Positions 1 to 7,114 of a DNA stretch of 20,694 bases are shown one piece after another (the first letter of the stretch is position 1; each line of letters starts with the position of its first letter). Source of the DNA: Bacteroidales bacterium UBA5326 (lineage in GTDB: Bacteria; Bacteroidota; Bacteroidia; Bacteroidales; UBA932); the NCBI GenBank assembly GCA_002408205.1, contig DHQY01000006.1, forward strand, positions 75,756 to 96,449, in the 5' to 3' direction. The notes under the pieces are model-generated. The model was given only the letters and a program-made list of their open reading frames with translations, was not told the DNA's origin and searched no databases. Made by a program: the position numbers and the translations under genes.

Positions 1-28
1 CCTGATCCGGATAATACCGGCGGAGGAA
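1..28 (+). promoter_or_regulatory. TPP (thiamine pyrophosphate) riboswitch, 3' part only
   Basis: The first bases of the window match the conserved 3' half of the THI-box/TPP aptamer: a CCTGAT core followed by the hairpin CCGG-ATAATA-CCGG (7-20), where the usual CTGG/CCAG stem is replaced by a compensated CCGG/CCGG pair, then the closing CGGAGG. The 5' half (P1 5' strand, P2, P3) lies upstream of the window. GGAGG at 22-26 sits 7 nt before the ATG at 34 and belongs to the conserved aptamer tail, so ligand binding would probably hide the ribosome binding site. It is a rare strong Shine-Dalgarno in this window. Off-state control by thiamine pyrophosphate is inferred from the family. Confidence 0.85.
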
Positions 29-33
29 AAATT

Positions 34-2259
34 ATGAAAAAGTTATTATTGGCGGGCTTGCTGCTGGCCCCTTGTTTTCTTGCAGCACAACAAGTTACTA
101 CATTAGATTCCATTGTTATCTATGCCACACAGACGGCAAAAGATTCACCTGTGGCGCACAGCAAAATTGACCGGCAGGTGCTGGATCGTGTCGCGCCCAT
201 GCAAAATCTGCCCTTTGCCCTGACTCTTACCCCCGGAGTGGTGGCGGTAGGGGAAAACGGGACAGGCAGTGGTTACGCTTACCTGCGTATTCGAGGCTCC
301 GAGGGTTCGCGCATACAGGTTAATCTAAACGGGATCACCCTGAACGATGCCGAATCGCAGGAAGTATTCTGGGTGAACATGCCTTCTGTGGGCGATTTCC
401 TGCAGAGTGTACAGGTACAACGCGGTATTGGCACCTCGGTTAACGGGCCCGGTGCATTCGGCGCCACTGTGAACATGCAAGCCCTTCACAATAATCCCGG
501 TCCATACGGCACCGCTGACCTCAGTTACGGCTCCTTTAATTCCCGGAACATTTCGGCCGGCGCCGGCACGGGCCTCGGTACAGACGCCTCGTTTCTGCCC
601 CGTGGCCTCGGCTTTGATATACGTTATGCCCACGGACGTACCGACGGGTATATCCACAACGGGAAGGGAAACCTGCATTCTCTTTTCAGCCGGCTTTCCT
701 TTATAAGGCCAGACTATTCATTTAAACTCTATTATATTTACGGCGAGCAACATACGGGTATCACCTGGGAAGGCATATCCCGGGAGGATCTGGAAAGGGA
801 TCGCCGGTACAACCCGGCCGGGGAATACACAGACGACCAGGGAAATATCCGGTATTACTCCAACGAGACCGATAACTATACCCAGCACCATGTGCAGTTG
901 AACTATGCTCACAAGTTCGGTTCTGCATTCTCGTGGAGCCATACCCTTCATTTTACCAAAGGCGACGGGTATTACGAGAATTACAAGGAAAAAGGAGACA
1001 ACGACTACATTGTGCGCCGTTCCATGGACAATGCCTATTTTGTCTGGAGCGGTGTGGGGCACTTTATGCCCGGAGCCGGTCGCGGTCATACGCCTTTCAC
1101 TGCCGATCTGGGACTTAACTGGGCCGGCTATTTTGGAAATCACTTTGGGCTCAGAACCAATCCCGTGAACGATCCCGATTTTGCCGCAGCCACTGAATAT
1201 TACCGGAATACAGGCAATAAGTACGACATGAGTACTTACCTGAAACTGAATTACAGACTGGGATTGGGACACAATACAGACAACGCGCTCCGGTTTTTTG
1301 CGGATCTGCAATATCGGAGAGTGAATGTGATCATGGAAGGCCCCGACAACGACGGTGCACTGCTCAATTATACTAAGCTGTGGAACTTTTTTAACCCCAA
1401 AGGTGGCGTTACGTTCATTTTCAACAAAGATCACCAGGTCTATGCTTCGGTGTCGGCCGGACACCGGGAACCTTCTCGAAGCGATATCAAAGAGTCCATA
1501 AAAGCGGGTCGGGCCGATTTATTGAAGCCCGAGCAAATGACCGATTACGAGACGGGGTACCGGTTTTCAGCACGTACCTTCAGTCTGGGAGTGAACCTCT
1601 ATGCCATGGAATATAAAAACCAGCTGGTGCCTACCGGCAAAAAAAGCGATACCGGTTACGAGATCAAGGAGAACGTACCGGTTTCTTACCGCAGGGGCAT
1701 TGAGATCGAGGTGGGATGGCAGCCGGCTCAATGGCTTCAGGTGGAAGGGAACCTGTGCCTGAGTACCAACAAAATAAAAGACGTGACTATTTACCTGGAT
1801 ACGTACGATCATCCGGATAATTGGAATCCCGTAGAAGAACAGATGTCTGAATATTACGAACTTACCGATATTGTTTATTCACCTTCCTACACGGCGGCAG
1901 CACGGGTGGCTGTGAGACCTTTTGCCCGCAGGGCCGGGTTCCCCGGCGGACTGGAACTGGCTCTTACGGGACGTTTTGTGGACAGACAATATTACGACAA
2001 TACCTCGAATCCTGACCGGTCTCTGCCGGCTTACCAGGTCTTGGGATTTAATGCGTCACAAACATTTCCGACCCGCCGCTGCGGTATATTCCGTCTGGAT
2101 CTGTTTGCAGACAACCTGCTTAACCGGAAATACTGTGCCAGTGCCTGGGCTTACCGGGCCGCTTTCAGGGATACCGGTACCGTGGAATTGAGCGAAGGTT
2201 TTTATCCTCAGGCCGGTATAAATTTTATGATCAAACTTTCCTGGAGATGGGGGAACTGA
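34..2259 (+). CDS. TonB-dependent outer-membrane receptor, probably thiamine-specific
   Basis: Outer-membrane active transporter of 741 residues. A signal peptide (about residues 1-18, ending LAA|QQ) is followed by a TonB-box-like TLDSIVI (23-29), a plug domain (about 40-150, with YLRIRGSEGSRIQVNLNG and the QRGIGTSVNGPGAFGATVN stretch) and a long beta-barrel rich in alternating aromatic residues. There is no N-terminal carboxypeptidase-regulatory domain and no SusD partner, so it is not a SusC-type glycan importer. The substrate is inferred to be thiamine or a derivative because a TPP riboswitch tail lies directly upstream and a PnuC/PnuT-type inner-membrane transporter overlaps its end. The C-terminus is RWGN rather than a terminal aromatic residue. 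The start at 34 is fixed by GGAGG at 22-26. Confidence 0.92.
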   Translation: MKKLLLAGLLLAPCFLAAQQVTTLDSIVIYATQTAKDSPVAHSKIDRQVLDRVAPMQNLPFALTLTPGVVAVGENGTGSGYAYLRIRGSEGSRIQVNLNGITLNDAESQEVFWVNMPSVGDFLQSVQVQRGIGTSVNGPGAFGATVNMQALHNNPGPYGTADLSYGSFNSRNISAGAGTGLGTDASFLPRGLGFDIRYAHGRTDGYIHNGKGNLHSLFSRLSFIRPDYSFKLYYIYGEQHTGITWEGISREDLERDRRYNPAGEYTDDQGNIRYYSNETDNYTQHHVQLNYAHKFGSAFSWSHTLHFTKGDGYYENYKEKGDNDYIVRRSMDNAYFVWSGVGHFMPGAGRGHTPFTADLGLNWAGYFGNHFGLRTNPVNDPDFAAATEYYRNTGNKYDMSTYLKLNYRLGLGHNTDNALRFFADLQYRRVNVIMEGPDNDGALLNYTKLWNFFNPKGGVTFIFNKDHQVYASVSAGHREPSRSDIKESIKAGRADLLKPEQMTDYETGYRFSARTFSLGVNLYAMEYKNQLVPTGKKSDTGYEIKENVPVSYRRGIEIEVGWQPAQWLQVEGNLCLSTNKIKDVTIYLDTYDHPDNWNPVEEQMSEYYELTDIVYSPSYTAAARVAVRPFARRAGFPGGLELALTGRFVDRQYYDNTSNPDRSLPAYQVLGFNASQTFPTRRCGIFRLDLFADNLLNRKYCASAWAYRAAFRDTGTVELSEGFYPQAGINFMIKLSWRWGN

Positions 2260-2813
2260 TTCTTGAAGTGTTCGGAGCGGTCGCAGGACTGGTGTATGTC
2301 TACCTCGAGATCAGACATCGCCGCAGCATGTGGCTGGTGGGACTTATCATGGCCGTCTGCTATATGGTCGTATTTGGAACGGAACGTTTGTATGCTTCGT
2401 CCGTTCTGTATTTATATTATTTTATTATAAGCATTTACGGCTGGTTCCGTTGGCGTGCCGCCGGAGAATCGCAGGGTCCGGAAGTACGTCATATCTCCGG
2501 GAAGGAACTGTGGCTTTCGGCGGGCCTGCTGCTTGTGATCTTTGCGATCCTCTGGCAGATAATGGCCCGTTTTACTGATAACCCTCATTCTTTATGCGAT
2601 GCTGCCGTTACTACGCTCAACATAGTGGCCACCTGGCTGCTTACACGGAGCATTATTGAACAATGGTTTCTGCTTATGGCAGCCAATGTCCTGGCCGTGG
2701 GTTTGTACCTGTCCACGGGACTCTATCCTACAGCTTTCCTGTTTGTTGTGTATTTCATTGCTTCAGTGACAGGTTATGTCAGATGGAGACGAAATATTTC
2801 GTACATTTGTTAA
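2247..2813 (+). CDS. pnuT: PnuC/PnuT-family inner-membrane transporter, probably for thiamine
   Basis: 188-residue hydrophobic protein with about seven membrane segments and the PnuC-family pattern: an N-terminal EVFGAVAGLVYVYLEIRHRR segment, aromatic-rich helices (LYYFIISIYGWFRW) and a positive FVVYFIASVTGYVRWRR end. PnuC proteins carry unphosphorylated vitamins (nicotinamide riboside, riboflavin, thiamine) by facilitated diffusion, trapped by later phosphorylation. The start overlaps the receptor gene by 13 nt, implying coupled translation under the same TPP riboswitch; thiamine is therefore the best substrate guess, as for the PnuT branch found in Bacteroidetes. No thiamine kinase or pyrophosphokinase gene follows, although PnuT operons often contain one. 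The alternative is nicotinamide riboside, which the riboswitch makes less likely. Confidence 0.85.
   Translation: MGELILEVFGAVAGLVYVYLEIRHRRSMWLVGLIMAVCYMVVFGTERLYASSVLYLYYFIISIYGWFRWRAAGESQGPEVRHISGKELWLSAGLLLVIFAILWQIMARFTDNPHSLCDAAVTTLNIVATWLLTRSIIEQWFLLMAANVLAVGLYLSTGLYPTAFLFVVYFIASVTGYVRWRRNISYIC
2802..2809 (+). promoter_or_regulatory. Candidate Bacteroidetes -7 element inside the end of pnuT
   Basis: TACATTTG fits the Bacteroidetes -7 consensus TAnnTTTG exactly and ends 15 nt before the deaminase start at 2825. There is no clear TTTG -33 element at the right distance (only TTATG near 2774). If used, it would separate the purine genes from the thiamine-controlled genes and give a leader of only a few bases. 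A short motif, so chance is possible. Confidence 0.4.
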
Positions 2814-2824
2814 AATGTACTCAT

Positions 2825-4111
2825 ATGAAAAATATTCTTATAACCAATGTCCTTTTCAATAAACAGAGAAAGGACATACTGATTGAGGGAAACCTTATTT
2901 CAAAGGTGGAACCGGCGGGTACCATTCCTGCCGAAGGATATGACAAAGTCATTGACGGGTCGTCCAAAGCGATTATCCCCGGGTTCGTGAATTCACATGC
3001 GCATTCGGCCATGACGCTATTCAGGGGAGTGGGAGAGGATGTGCCGCTGGACCAGTGGCTCAAAGAACGTATCTGGCCCTATGAGGCTAAACTCGACGAA
3101 GAAATGGTCTACTGGGGTGCCAAACTGGCTTGTATTGAGATGATAAAGACCGGAACAACTACCTTTAACGATATGTACTGGCATATAAAAGGTACGCTCC
3201 GCGCCGCCGAAGAAATGGGCATGCGTTCGGTACAGTCTTATTGTTGGATGGACAGTATGGACGAAAGCCTTTTTGAAGAGAATAAAGCCCGTTTACAGAA
3301 AGCCCATAGAATGAGCCTGGACTGGAGCCCGCTTACCACTTTTGCCATCAGCCCGCACGCCATCTACACAGTCACCGGTAAAGCTTTCAGATACATTAAC
3401 AGTTATGCCAGGGACAATGACCTTATTGTGCATACCCACCTGGCCGAGACACGTTCGGAAATGGATCAGTCTGAAAGGGATTACGGAATGAGCCCCACCG
3501 AATACCTGAACAAACTCGGTCTTCTGGGTCCGAATCTTGTTGCGGCGCATTCGCTCTGGCTAAGCAGCGATGATATTGCCCTGTTGGGAGCTAACGGAGT
3601 GAATACCGTCCACAACCCCAATTCCAACCTCAAGCTGGCCTCGGGTTACAAATTCAAATACAATGAACTGCGCGATGCCGGGGCGAACATTTGCCTGGGC
3701 ACAGACGGTTGTGCCTCGTCAAACAACCTGGACATGATAGACAGCATGAAGACGGCTGCCTTGCTACAGAAAGTGTGGCGCAACGATCCGGGTGCCATTC
3801 CCCTGAAAGAACTCATGGACGTTGCTTCGTATAACGGGGCCCGCGCGCTGAGAATCAACGCCGGCCGGATAGAACCCGGTTACCTAGCCGATGTGGCGCT
3901 TATAGATATGAACCGCCCCTCTTTTGTCCCCGGACATTATTTCCTGGCCAACCTGGTCTACGCCGCCAATGGCGAATGCATAGACACGGTTATATGTAAC
4001 GGAAAAATACTAATGGAAAATAAATACATTCCTGGAGAAGATCTCATCTACAAAAAAGTGCAGGAGGTTGCAGACCAGGTGGTTGATTATAAGAAAAAGA
4101 AAAAAGCATGA
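2825..4111 (+). CDS. mtaD: Amidohydrolase, MTA/SAH/5'-deoxyadenosine deaminase family
   Basis: 428-residue zinc hydrolase of the MtaD/TrzF/SsnA group that deaminates the adenine of adenosine-like nucleosides such as 5'-methylthioadenosine, S-adenosylhomocysteine and 5'-deoxyadenosine. Seen in the sequence: metal ligands in NSHAHSAMTLFRG (H58, H60), HTHLAET (H205, E208), H242 in AAHSLW, and GTDGCASSNN (D294); also the family signature KTGTTTFNDMYW (108-119). The reading frame is open further upstream into pnuT, but homology begins at MKNILITNVL, so the ATG at 2825 is chosen. Its TGA overlaps the next ATG as ATGA. Deamination to an inosine-type product followed by the adjacent phosphorylase makes chemical sense. 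The exact substrate cannot be read from sequence. Confidence 0.9.
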   Translation: MKNILITNVLFNKQRKDILIEGNLISKVEPAGTIPAEGYDKVIDGSSKAIIPGFVNSHAHSAMTLFRGVGEDVPLDQWLKERIWPYEAKLDEEMVYWGAKLACIEMIKTGTTTFNDMYWHIKGTLRAAEEMGMRSVQSYCWMDSMDESLFEENKARLQKAHRMSLDWSPLTTFAISPHAIYTVTGKAFRYINSYARDNDLIVHTHLAETRSEMDQSERDYGMSPTEYLNKLGLLGPNLVAAHSLWLSSDDIALLGANGVNTVHNPNSNLKLASGYKFKYNELRDAGANICLGTDGCASSNNLDMIDSMKTAALLQKVWRNDPGAIPLKELMDVASYNGARALRINAGRIEPGYLADVALIDMNRPSFVPGHYFLANLVYAANGECIDTVICNGKILMENKYIPGEDLIYKKVQEVADQVVDYKKKKKA

Positions 4112-4932
4112 ATAAATCGAATATGAAGAAGTACCTGGAATCTGCGGATTATATACGTGAACGCATTAGCATAAGCCCCAAAGTGGGCATCATTCTGGGA
4201 AGCGGCCTTGGCAAGCTGGCCAATTCCATTACAGACAAGGAGGTCATTCCCTATGCACAAATCCCGAATTTTTTGCTGTCCACCGCCCCGGGACATCAGG
4301 GAAACCTTATTGCAGGACGTCTGGGCGGCAAAGAAGTTATTTGCATGCAGGGACGGTTTCATTATTACGAAGGCTATGGCATGGAACAGGTTACATTTCC
4401 CATCCGTGTATTCAAATTACTGGGCGTAGAAGTGTTATTTGTATCGAATGCGGCCGGCGGCATCAATCCCAAATTGAAAGTAGGGGACCTGATGATCATA
4501 AAGGACCATATTAACCTATTGCCCAATCCGCTTATTGGACCCAACCACGAAGAATTCGGGACCCGTTTTCCCGACATGACAAGGGTGTACGATAAGGAAC
4601 TCATTAAGATTTGCGAAGATATGGCCGAGATCCGCGGCATAACTGTCCGTCACGGGGTTTACGTGGGCAGTACGGGACCCACCTTTGAGACACCTGCCGA
4701 ATACAAATTCTTTAAAACTATAGGTGCAGATGCTACGGGCATGTCTACCGTTCCCGAGGTCATTGTGGCCCGTCATTGCGGTTTGCGTGTCTTTGGTATG
4801 TCGGTCATTACCAATGAGGCACATGATTTTGCAGAAGATTTTGTGAACGACGGAGCCGATGTCATTGTCAAAGCCGATGCAGCAGCAGAAAAAATGTCCA
4901 CGTTATTTGTCGATATCATTGCAAATATGTAG
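4108..4932 (+). CDS. punA: Purine nucleoside phosphorylase, trimeric PNP/MTAP family
   Basis: 274 residues, normal for the family. It cleaves purine nucleosides with phosphate to free base and (deoxy)ribose-1-phosphate in the cytosol. Motifs: GIILGSGLG (28-35, phosphate loop, S32), STAPGHQG (H63), GRFHYYEGY (H85, Y87), SNAAGGIN (113-120), STGPTFETPAEY with the base-binding E194, and SVITNEA with N236. The Glu/Asn pair is typical of 6-oxopurine (guanosine/inosine) enzymes, so it would act on the inosine-type product of the deaminase it overlaps by 4 nt. A second in-frame ATG at 4123 (residue 6) is an alternative start. Together the pair could carry methylthioadenosine to hypoxanthine through methylthioinosine. 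Confidence 0.94.
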   Translation: MNKSNMKKYLESADYIRERISISPKVGIILGSGLGKLANSITDKEVIPYAQIPNFLLSTAPGHQGNLIAGRLGGKEVICMQGRFHYYEGYGMEQVTFPIRVFKLLGVEVLFVSNAAGGINPKLKVGDLMIIKDHINLLPNPLIGPNHEEFGTRFPDMTRVYDKELIKICEDMAEIRGITVRHGVYVGSTGPTFETPAEYKFFKTIGADATGMSTVPEVIVARHCGLRVFGMSVITNEAHDFAEDFVNDGADVIVKADAAAEKMSTLFVDIIANM

Positions 4933-4950
4933 AAAAAATATCTACATTTG
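4919..4950 (+). promoter_or_regulatory. Candidate promoter for the carboxyltransferase gene
   Basis: TTG at 4919-4921 and TACATTTG at 4943-4950 match the Bacteroidetes -33/-7 pattern with a 21-base spacer. A second perfect TAnnTTTG (TATTTTTG, 4957-4964) lies just downstream but has no visible -33. Either would start a short leader for the gene at 4983. The purine operon ends at 4932, so the upstream half lies inside its coding region. Confidence 0.5.
4927..4947. repeat. Inverted repeat overlapping the PNP stop codon and a promoter
   Basis: A perfect 7-bp inverted repeat, ATGTAGA (4927-4933) and TCTACAT (4941-4947) with a 7-nt AT loop. The left arm holds the TAG stop of the phosphorylase and the right arm overlaps the candidate -7 element. 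It could be a weak terminator, since T-rich DNA follows, or an operator; the sequence does not decide. Confidence 0.45.
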
Positions 4951-4982
4951 TGAGTTTATTTTTGTAACTAGGAGTAGTAGAG

Positions 4983-6770
4983 ATGCCAAGTAAGAGAGAA
5001 ATTAAGTTCTGTCTCGTTTATAGAGACATGTGGCAATCGTCGGGCAAGTATGTTCCGATGGTTCATCAATTAAAACAGATTGCTCCCCTGATTATAGATA
5101 TGGGTTGCTTTGACCGGGTTGAAACGAACGGCGGTGCTTTTGAACAAGTGAACCTGCTGTTTGGTGAAAATCCGAACGTTGCCGTTCGCGAATGGACTAA
5201 ACCTTTGCGTGCGGCCGGTATACAGACAATGATGCTTGAACGCGGATTGAACGGTATACGTATGTATCCCGTTCCCGCAGACGTTCGCCGTCTTATGTTC
5301 AAGGTAAAAAAAGCCCAGGGTACAGATATTGCCCGTTCATTCTGCGGACTGAACGATACACGTAACCTGGAATTATCCGTAAAATATGCCAAAGAAGCCG
5401 GAATGATTTCCCAGGCGGCTTTGAGTATCACTTATTCTCCCGTTCATACGGTAGATTACTATTTAAGAATTGTGGATGATCTGGTCGCTTTCGGAGCCGA
5501 TGAAATAGCCCTTAAAGATATGGCAGGAGTAGGACGTCCTACCATGTTGGGAAAACTGGTGCACGGGATCAAGGCTAAATATCCGCATATAAAAGTACAG
5601 TATCACGGTCATACCGGTCCCGGATTTTCTGTTGCTTCTATGTTGGAAGTGGCCAAAGCCGGAGTGGATATCGTGGACGTAGCAATGGAACCTCTCAGCT
5701 GGGGCATGGTGCATCCCGATGTTATTACCATTCAGGAAATGTACCGCGAAGCCGGCTTTGAGGTTAAAAATATTAATATGAAGGCCTATATGGAAGCACG
5801 TTCCATGACACAGTCCTTCATTGACGATTACCTTGGTTATTTCATTGATAAAGGAAACAAGGTAATGACTTCATTATTGGTTGGTTGTGGTCTTCCCGGA
5901 GGAATGATGGGATCGATGATGGCCGACCTGAAAGGTTTCCATAACGCAATCAACATGTCACTCCGTAATCAGGGAAAGAAAGAACTGACTCTGGACGGAC
6001 TGGTTACCATGTTGTTCCAGGAAGTGGAATACGTATGGCCCAAACTGGGATACCCCCCGCTGGTTACCCCGTTCAGCCAGTACGTAAAAAATATTGCGTT
6101 AATGAATCTTATGCACCTGTTAAAAGGTGAGGAACGTTGGAAAACGATTGACAAAAATGCCTGGGATATGATCCTTGGCAGTACAGGTAAACTCCCCGGC
6201 CCTCTGGCTCCTGAAATCATTGCTTTGGCAAAGGAACAAGGGAAGGAATTCTTTACGGGCAATCCTCAGGATGAATATCCCAATGCTTTGGATGAATACC
6301 GTAAGGAAATGAAAGAAAATAATTGGGATTTCGGACAAGACGACGAAGAATTGTTCGAACTGGCCATGCACGACCGTCAGTACCGCGACTACAAGAGCGG
6401 TGTTGCCAAGGAACGTTTCCAGAAAGAACTGGAAGATGCCCGTGAAAAAGCCAATGCTCCTATAGTGACCGTACGTCCCGTGGTAGAAATGCCCAGGATG
6501 GACGTCAACAAAGTAATAGAGCAGTATCCGAATGCTCAGCCTGTTCAGGCTACCGCAAAAGGACAGGTTATCTGGGAATATGCCGTTGCCGGCGATTCCA
6601 AGGAACCTCCCGTTGGTACAAAAGTTAAGGATGGTGAGAATGTTTGCTTTATCCAGACCTATTACGGAATGGAACCCGTGAACGCGCTTGCATCCGGTAA
6701 ACTGGTGGTAGTGGCCGCCAAACAGGGAAGCCTTGTTGAGAAGAATGAAATTATCGGATTTATTGCCTGA
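4983..6770 (+). CDS. Oxaloacetate decarboxylase alpha / pyruvate carboxylase B-like carboxyltransferase without biotin lysine
   Basis: 595-residue member of the carboxyltransferase group that moves CO2 between biotin and oxaloacetate/pyruvate. The HMGL-like TIM barrel carries YRDMWQS (metal ligand D15), ALKDMAG (K178, the carbamylated lysine in this family) and YHGHTGPG (H208, H210). A conserved PYC/OADA domain follows, with GCGLPGGMMGS and YVWPKLGYPPLVTPFSQYVKN. A variable linker leads to a C-terminal biotinyl/lipoyl-like fold (about 525-595). In place of the usual E-A-M-K the carrier domain reads FIQTYYGMEPVNAL, putting Y561 where the biotinylated Lys should be. The barrel looks catalytically intact, so a separate biotin carrier may serve it, or the activity may differ. 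No carrier or beta subunit lies nearby. Spacing (50 nt) and a candidate promoter suggest its own transcription. Confidence 0.88.
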   Translation: MPSKREIKFCLVYRDMWQSSGKYVPMVHQLKQIAPLIIDMGCFDRVETNGGAFEQVNLLFGENPNVAVREWTKPLRAAGIQTMMLERGLNGIRMYPVPADVRRLMFKVKKAQGTDIARSFCGLNDTRNLELSVKYAKEAGMISQAALSITYSPVHTVDYYLRIVDDLVAFGADEIALKDMAGVGRPTMLGKLVHGIKAKYPHIKVQYHGHTGPGFSVASMLEVAKAGVDIVDVAMEPLSWGMVHPDVITIQEMYREAGFEVKNINMKAYMEARSMTQSFIDDYLGYFIDKGNKVMTSLLVGCGLPGGMMGSMMADLKGFHNAINMSLRNQGKKELTLDGLVTMLFQEVEYVWPKLGYPPLVTPFSQYVKNIALMNLMHLLKGEERWKTIDKNAWDMILGSTGKLPGPLAPEIIALAKEQGKEFFTGNPQDEYPNALDEYRKEMKENNWDFGQDDEELFELAMHDRQYRDYKSGVAKERFQKELEDAREKANAPIVTVRPVVEMPRMDVNKVIEQYPNAQPVQATAKGQVIWEYAVAGDSKEPPVGTKVKDGENVCFIQTYYGMEPVNALASGKLVVVAAKQGSLVEKNEIIGFIA

Positions 6771-6812
6771 TTTGAAGATTTTTTTCCACAACTTTTTAAA
6801 ACCTATTAAACA

Positions 6813-7040
6813 ATGAAAAAATTATTCCTCACGGTGATGTGTATGAGCTTCATGTTGCTCTGCGCATCTTGCAACAGTTGCAAGAACCAAGATGCTGTAA
6901 AAGAAGGTGAAACCGAGTGCTGCCAAGACAGCACCGAATGCTGCAAAGACAGTACAGAATGCTGTAAACAGGATAGTACTGTTTGCGACAGTACCGCTGT
7001 TCAGCAAGAAGTAGCACCTGCAGAAAAAGTGGCAGAATAA
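6813..7040 (+). CDS. Small cysteine-repeat lipoprotein of unknown function
   Basis: 75 residues. A hydrophobic N-terminus ends in LLCASC (C20), a plausible though not textbook lipobox (-3 is Cys), so export and lipidation are likely. The mature part is tandem repeats of about 7 residues: ECCQDST (35-41), ECCKDST (42-48), ECCKQDST (49-56), then a degenerate VCDST (57-61). A Pro/Ala/Glu tail follows. Eleven cysteines in all (10, 17, 20, 23, 36, 37, 43, 44, 50, 51, 58) suggest metal binding or disulfide chemistry in the periplasm, but I recognise no characterised family. The repeat is also visible in DNA as ~21-bp units. It lies 42 nt after the carboxyltransferase and just before a terminator. 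Confidence 0.8.
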   Translation: MKKLFLTVMCMSFMLLCASCNSCKNQDAVKEGETECCQDSTECCKDSTECCKQDSTVCDSTAVQQEVAPAEKVAE

Positions 7041-7059
7041 ATGCTGCCATAGCATGGGT

Positions 7060-7098
7060 CCCGCCAGTCTTTGAAAAAAGATACTGACGGGATTTTTT
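7060..7098 (+). terminator. Rho-independent terminator
   Basis: CCCGCCAGT (7060-7068) pairs with ACTGACGGG (7083-7091), nine pairs with one C-A mismatch, around a 14-nt A-rich loop; a run of six T (7093-7098) follows at once. It ends the transcript of the small lipoprotein and separates it from the symporter operon. Confidence 0.8.
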
Positions 7099-7101
7099 AT
7101 T

Positions 7102-7109
7102 TATCTTTG
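7102..7109 (+). promoter_or_regulatory. Candidate -7 element for the symporter operon
   Basis: TATCTTTG fits TAnnTTTG exactly and lies between the terminator T-run and the ATG at 7115, with only 5 nt between. The nearest TTTG (7070-7073) is 28 bases upstream, too far for a normal -33. If active, the transcript would start almost at the start codon and be leaderless or nearly so. Confidence 0.4.
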
Positions 7110-7114
7110 ACCGG

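Noticed and set aside
718..1464. Long open frame on the minus strand (248 codons)
   Set aside because: Lies inside the receptor gene, no recognisable domain; shadow of the coding strand.
2663..2824. Upstream extension of the deaminase reading frame into pnuT
   Set aside because: The added residues overlap pnuT in another frame and have no family likeness; homology begins at the ATG at 2825.
4957..4964. Second TAnnTTTG as a separate promoter
   Set aside because: Perfect -7 match but no -33 at a usable distance; noted with the better upstream candidate.
6771..6812. Terminator after the carboxyltransferase
   Set aside because: There is a T-run (6779-6786) but no paired stem before it.
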